From: Pusillimonas sp. UBA6240
Lineage (GTDB): Bacteria; Pseudomonadota; Gammaproteobacteria; Burkholderiales; Burkholderiaceae_B
Length of the DNA: 7,229 nt
Direction of reading: 5' to 3'
NCBI GenBank assembly: GCA_002441445.1
Contig: DJWC01000103.1
Location: forward strand, 629-7,857
This document shows positions 6,115-7,229 of this stretch, in pieces. Position numbers and translations under genes: made by a program. The notes beneath the pieces are model-generated. The model was not told where the DNA came from. It did not search any database and worked only from the letters and a program-made list of their open reading frames with translations. Numbering within the stretch: the stretch's first letter is position 1; each line of letters starts with the position of its first letter.

Positions 6115-7229
6115 AGATAATCGTTGCGTAGTCGGTACAGGAGATCCAGCGCTTCCCGGGGGCTGAGCTGGTCGGGGTCGATGGCGGACAGGGCGGCGCG
6201 CAAGCCGCTATCGGGTTGTTCTTCCAGGGCGGCATCGTCGGCGCTTGCGTCTTGGTTCGCGGCCGCGGCGAACAGATCCAGTTGCGGCGTGGGCTCGCCC
6301 CGCGCTTCCAGCCGGGACAATTCTTTGCTGGCATGGCGGATCACGGCCTGGGGCACGCCGGCGCGCTGCGCCACCTGTATGCCATAGCTGCGGCTGGCGG
6401 GGCCGGGCCGCACTTCATGCAGGAAAACTATGCCTCCCGACGACTCCGCCGCCGCCAGATGCACATTGGCGGCGGCCGGCGCCTCGGCCGGCAGGCGCGT
6501 GATCTCGAAATAATGCGTGGCGAACAGCGTCAAGGCCTGGTTATGAGTCAATAGCCGGTAAGCGATGGCCCATGCCAGCGCCAGCCCGTCATAAGTCGAT
6601 GTGCCGCGCCCGATTTCATCCATCAGCACCAGGCTTTCAGGCGTGCTGGCGGCCAGGATCGCCGCCGCTTCCGTCATCTCCATCATGAAGGTGGAGCGCC
6701 CGCCCGCCAGATCGTCGGCCGCGCCGATGCGGGTGAAGATGCGGTCCACCGGACCGATCTTCGCCCGCGTGGCGGGCACATAGCTGCCGGCGCGCGCCAG
6801 CAGCGCGATCAGCGCCACCTGTCGCATGTAGGTCGACTTGCCGCCCATGTTCGGGCCCGTGATCAGCAGCATGCGGCGTTCCTCGTCCATGCGGCAGTCG
6901 TTCGGGGTGAAGGATTCGATGCTGTGCTCCACTACCGGGTGGCGTCCCGCCTCGATGTCCAGGCAGATGTCGTCGGTCAGTTCGGGGGCCACCCAGCCGT
7001 GGGCGCGCGCGTGATGGGCCAGTCCGGCCAGCGCGTCGATGCGCGCCAGGGCGGCGGCGCTGCGGGCCAGCGCCGCCGCGTGTTCCGCCGCCTGGGCCAG
7101 GATCTGTTCATACAGCAGTTTCTCGCGCGCCAGGCCGCGATCCCGGGCCGACAGGACCTTGTCTTCCCAGGCCTTCAGTTCGGGCGTGATGTAGCGCTCC
7201 ACGTTCTTCAGCGTCTGGCGGCGGCGGTA
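6111..7229 (-). CDS. mutS: DNA mismatch repair protein MutS, C-terminal 372 residues (5' end outside window)
   Basis: MutS recognises mismatches and small loops in DNA and, as an ATP-driven sliding clamp, recruits MutL. The frame is open at the right edge and begins within the core helices at YRRRQTLKNVERYITPEL, so start codon and mismatch-binding domain are missing. Residue numbers here count from the window edge. The ABC-type ATPase has Walker A GPNMGGKST (125-133; bases 6831-6857), STFMMEMTEAAAIL (179-192), Walker B LVLMDEIGRGTSTYDG (200-215) and the switch FATHYFEIT (236-244). After the helix-turn-helix dimer region comes QLDLF (316-320; bases 6270-6284), a textbook beta-clamp binding motif, then an acidic linker. 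The end, IDPDQLSPREALDLLYRLRN, holds Asp353 and Arg358, equivalent to the E. coli tetramer residues Asp835 and Arg840. The stop TGA overlaps the roxA start. Nothing suggests damage in the visible part. Confidence 0.98.
   Translation of the reverse strand, partial: YRRRQTLKNVERYITPELKAWEDKVLSARDRGLAREKLLYEQILAQAAEHAAALARSAAALARIDALAGLAHHARAHGWVAPELTDDICLDIEAGRHPVVEHSIESFTPNDCRMDEERRMLLITGPNMGGKSTYMRQVALIALLARAGSYVPATRAKIGPVDRIFTRIGAADDLAGGRSTFMMEMTEAAAILAASTPESLVLMDEIGRGTSTYDGLALAWAIAYRLLTHNQALTLFATHYFEITRLPAEAPAAANVHLAAAESSGGIVFLHEVRPGPASRSYGIQVAQRAGVPQAVIRHASKELSRLEARGEPTPQLDLFAAAANQDASADDAALEEQPDSGLRAALSAIDPDQLSPREALDLLYRLRNDYL

Noticed and set aside
4942..6120. A 392-codon plus-strand open frame opposite roxA, ending at the mutS-roxA junction
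   Set aside because: Antisense shadow of roxA; no domain, no ribosome binding site of note, and the opposing frame has an intact HxD...H iron triad.
1..7229. Mobile element, CRISPR array, phage genes, toxin-antitoxin pair or a new defence cassette
   Set aside because: Almost all bases belong to five well-known housekeeping genes on one strand. No transposase, terminal repeats, spaced direct repeats or unknown conserved gene is visible, so a new system is not supported here.

Overview
The window comes from a GC-rich proteobacterium. The protein sequences and gene content fit a betaproteobacterium of the order Burkholderiales, most likely a Bordetella/Achromobacter-type Alcaligenaceae. That placement is an inference from remembered family resemblance; no search was run. 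All five recognisable genes lie on the minus strand, so the window reads biologically from right to left.

In transcription order the layout is as follows. (1) The last 372 codons of mutS, mismatch repair ATPase (6111-7229, cut by the right edge). (2) A roxA/ycfD-type cupin oxygenase of ribosomal protein uL16 (4927-6114), whose start codon overlaps the mutS stop in an ATGA. (3) A 120-nt gap containing a very AT-rich stretch and a promoter-like pair of hexamers, the likely CysB-type control region of the next genes. (4) cysJ, sulfite reductase flavoprotein (3010-4806). (5) A 70-nt spacer with a small GC hairpin. (6) cysI, sulfite reductase hemoprotein (1224-2939). (7) A 153-nt spacer with overlapping inverted repeats and a U8 tract in the transcript. 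(8) cysG, trifunctional siroheme synthase (1-1070, C-terminus cut by the left edge).

The last three genes form one biochemical unit. CysG makes siroheme from uroporphyrinogen III. CysI carries siroheme coupled to a 4Fe-4S cluster at its active site. CysJ passes electrons from NADPH through FAD and FMN to CysI, which reduces sulfite to sulfide for cysteine synthesis. All catalytic and cofactor residues I could check are present, and no gene shows a frameshift or internal stop. mutS and roxA look like a separate, translationally coupled pair upstream.

I found no mobile element, CRISPR array, RNA gene or uncharacterised gene cassette. Coding density is high, and the long plus-strand reading frames are shadows of the minus-strand genes. 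I therefore do not claim a new system. The observations worth checking are the probable cysJIG control region, the mutS-roxA coupling, the structured cysI-cysG spacer, the cysJ start and one substitution in CysG.
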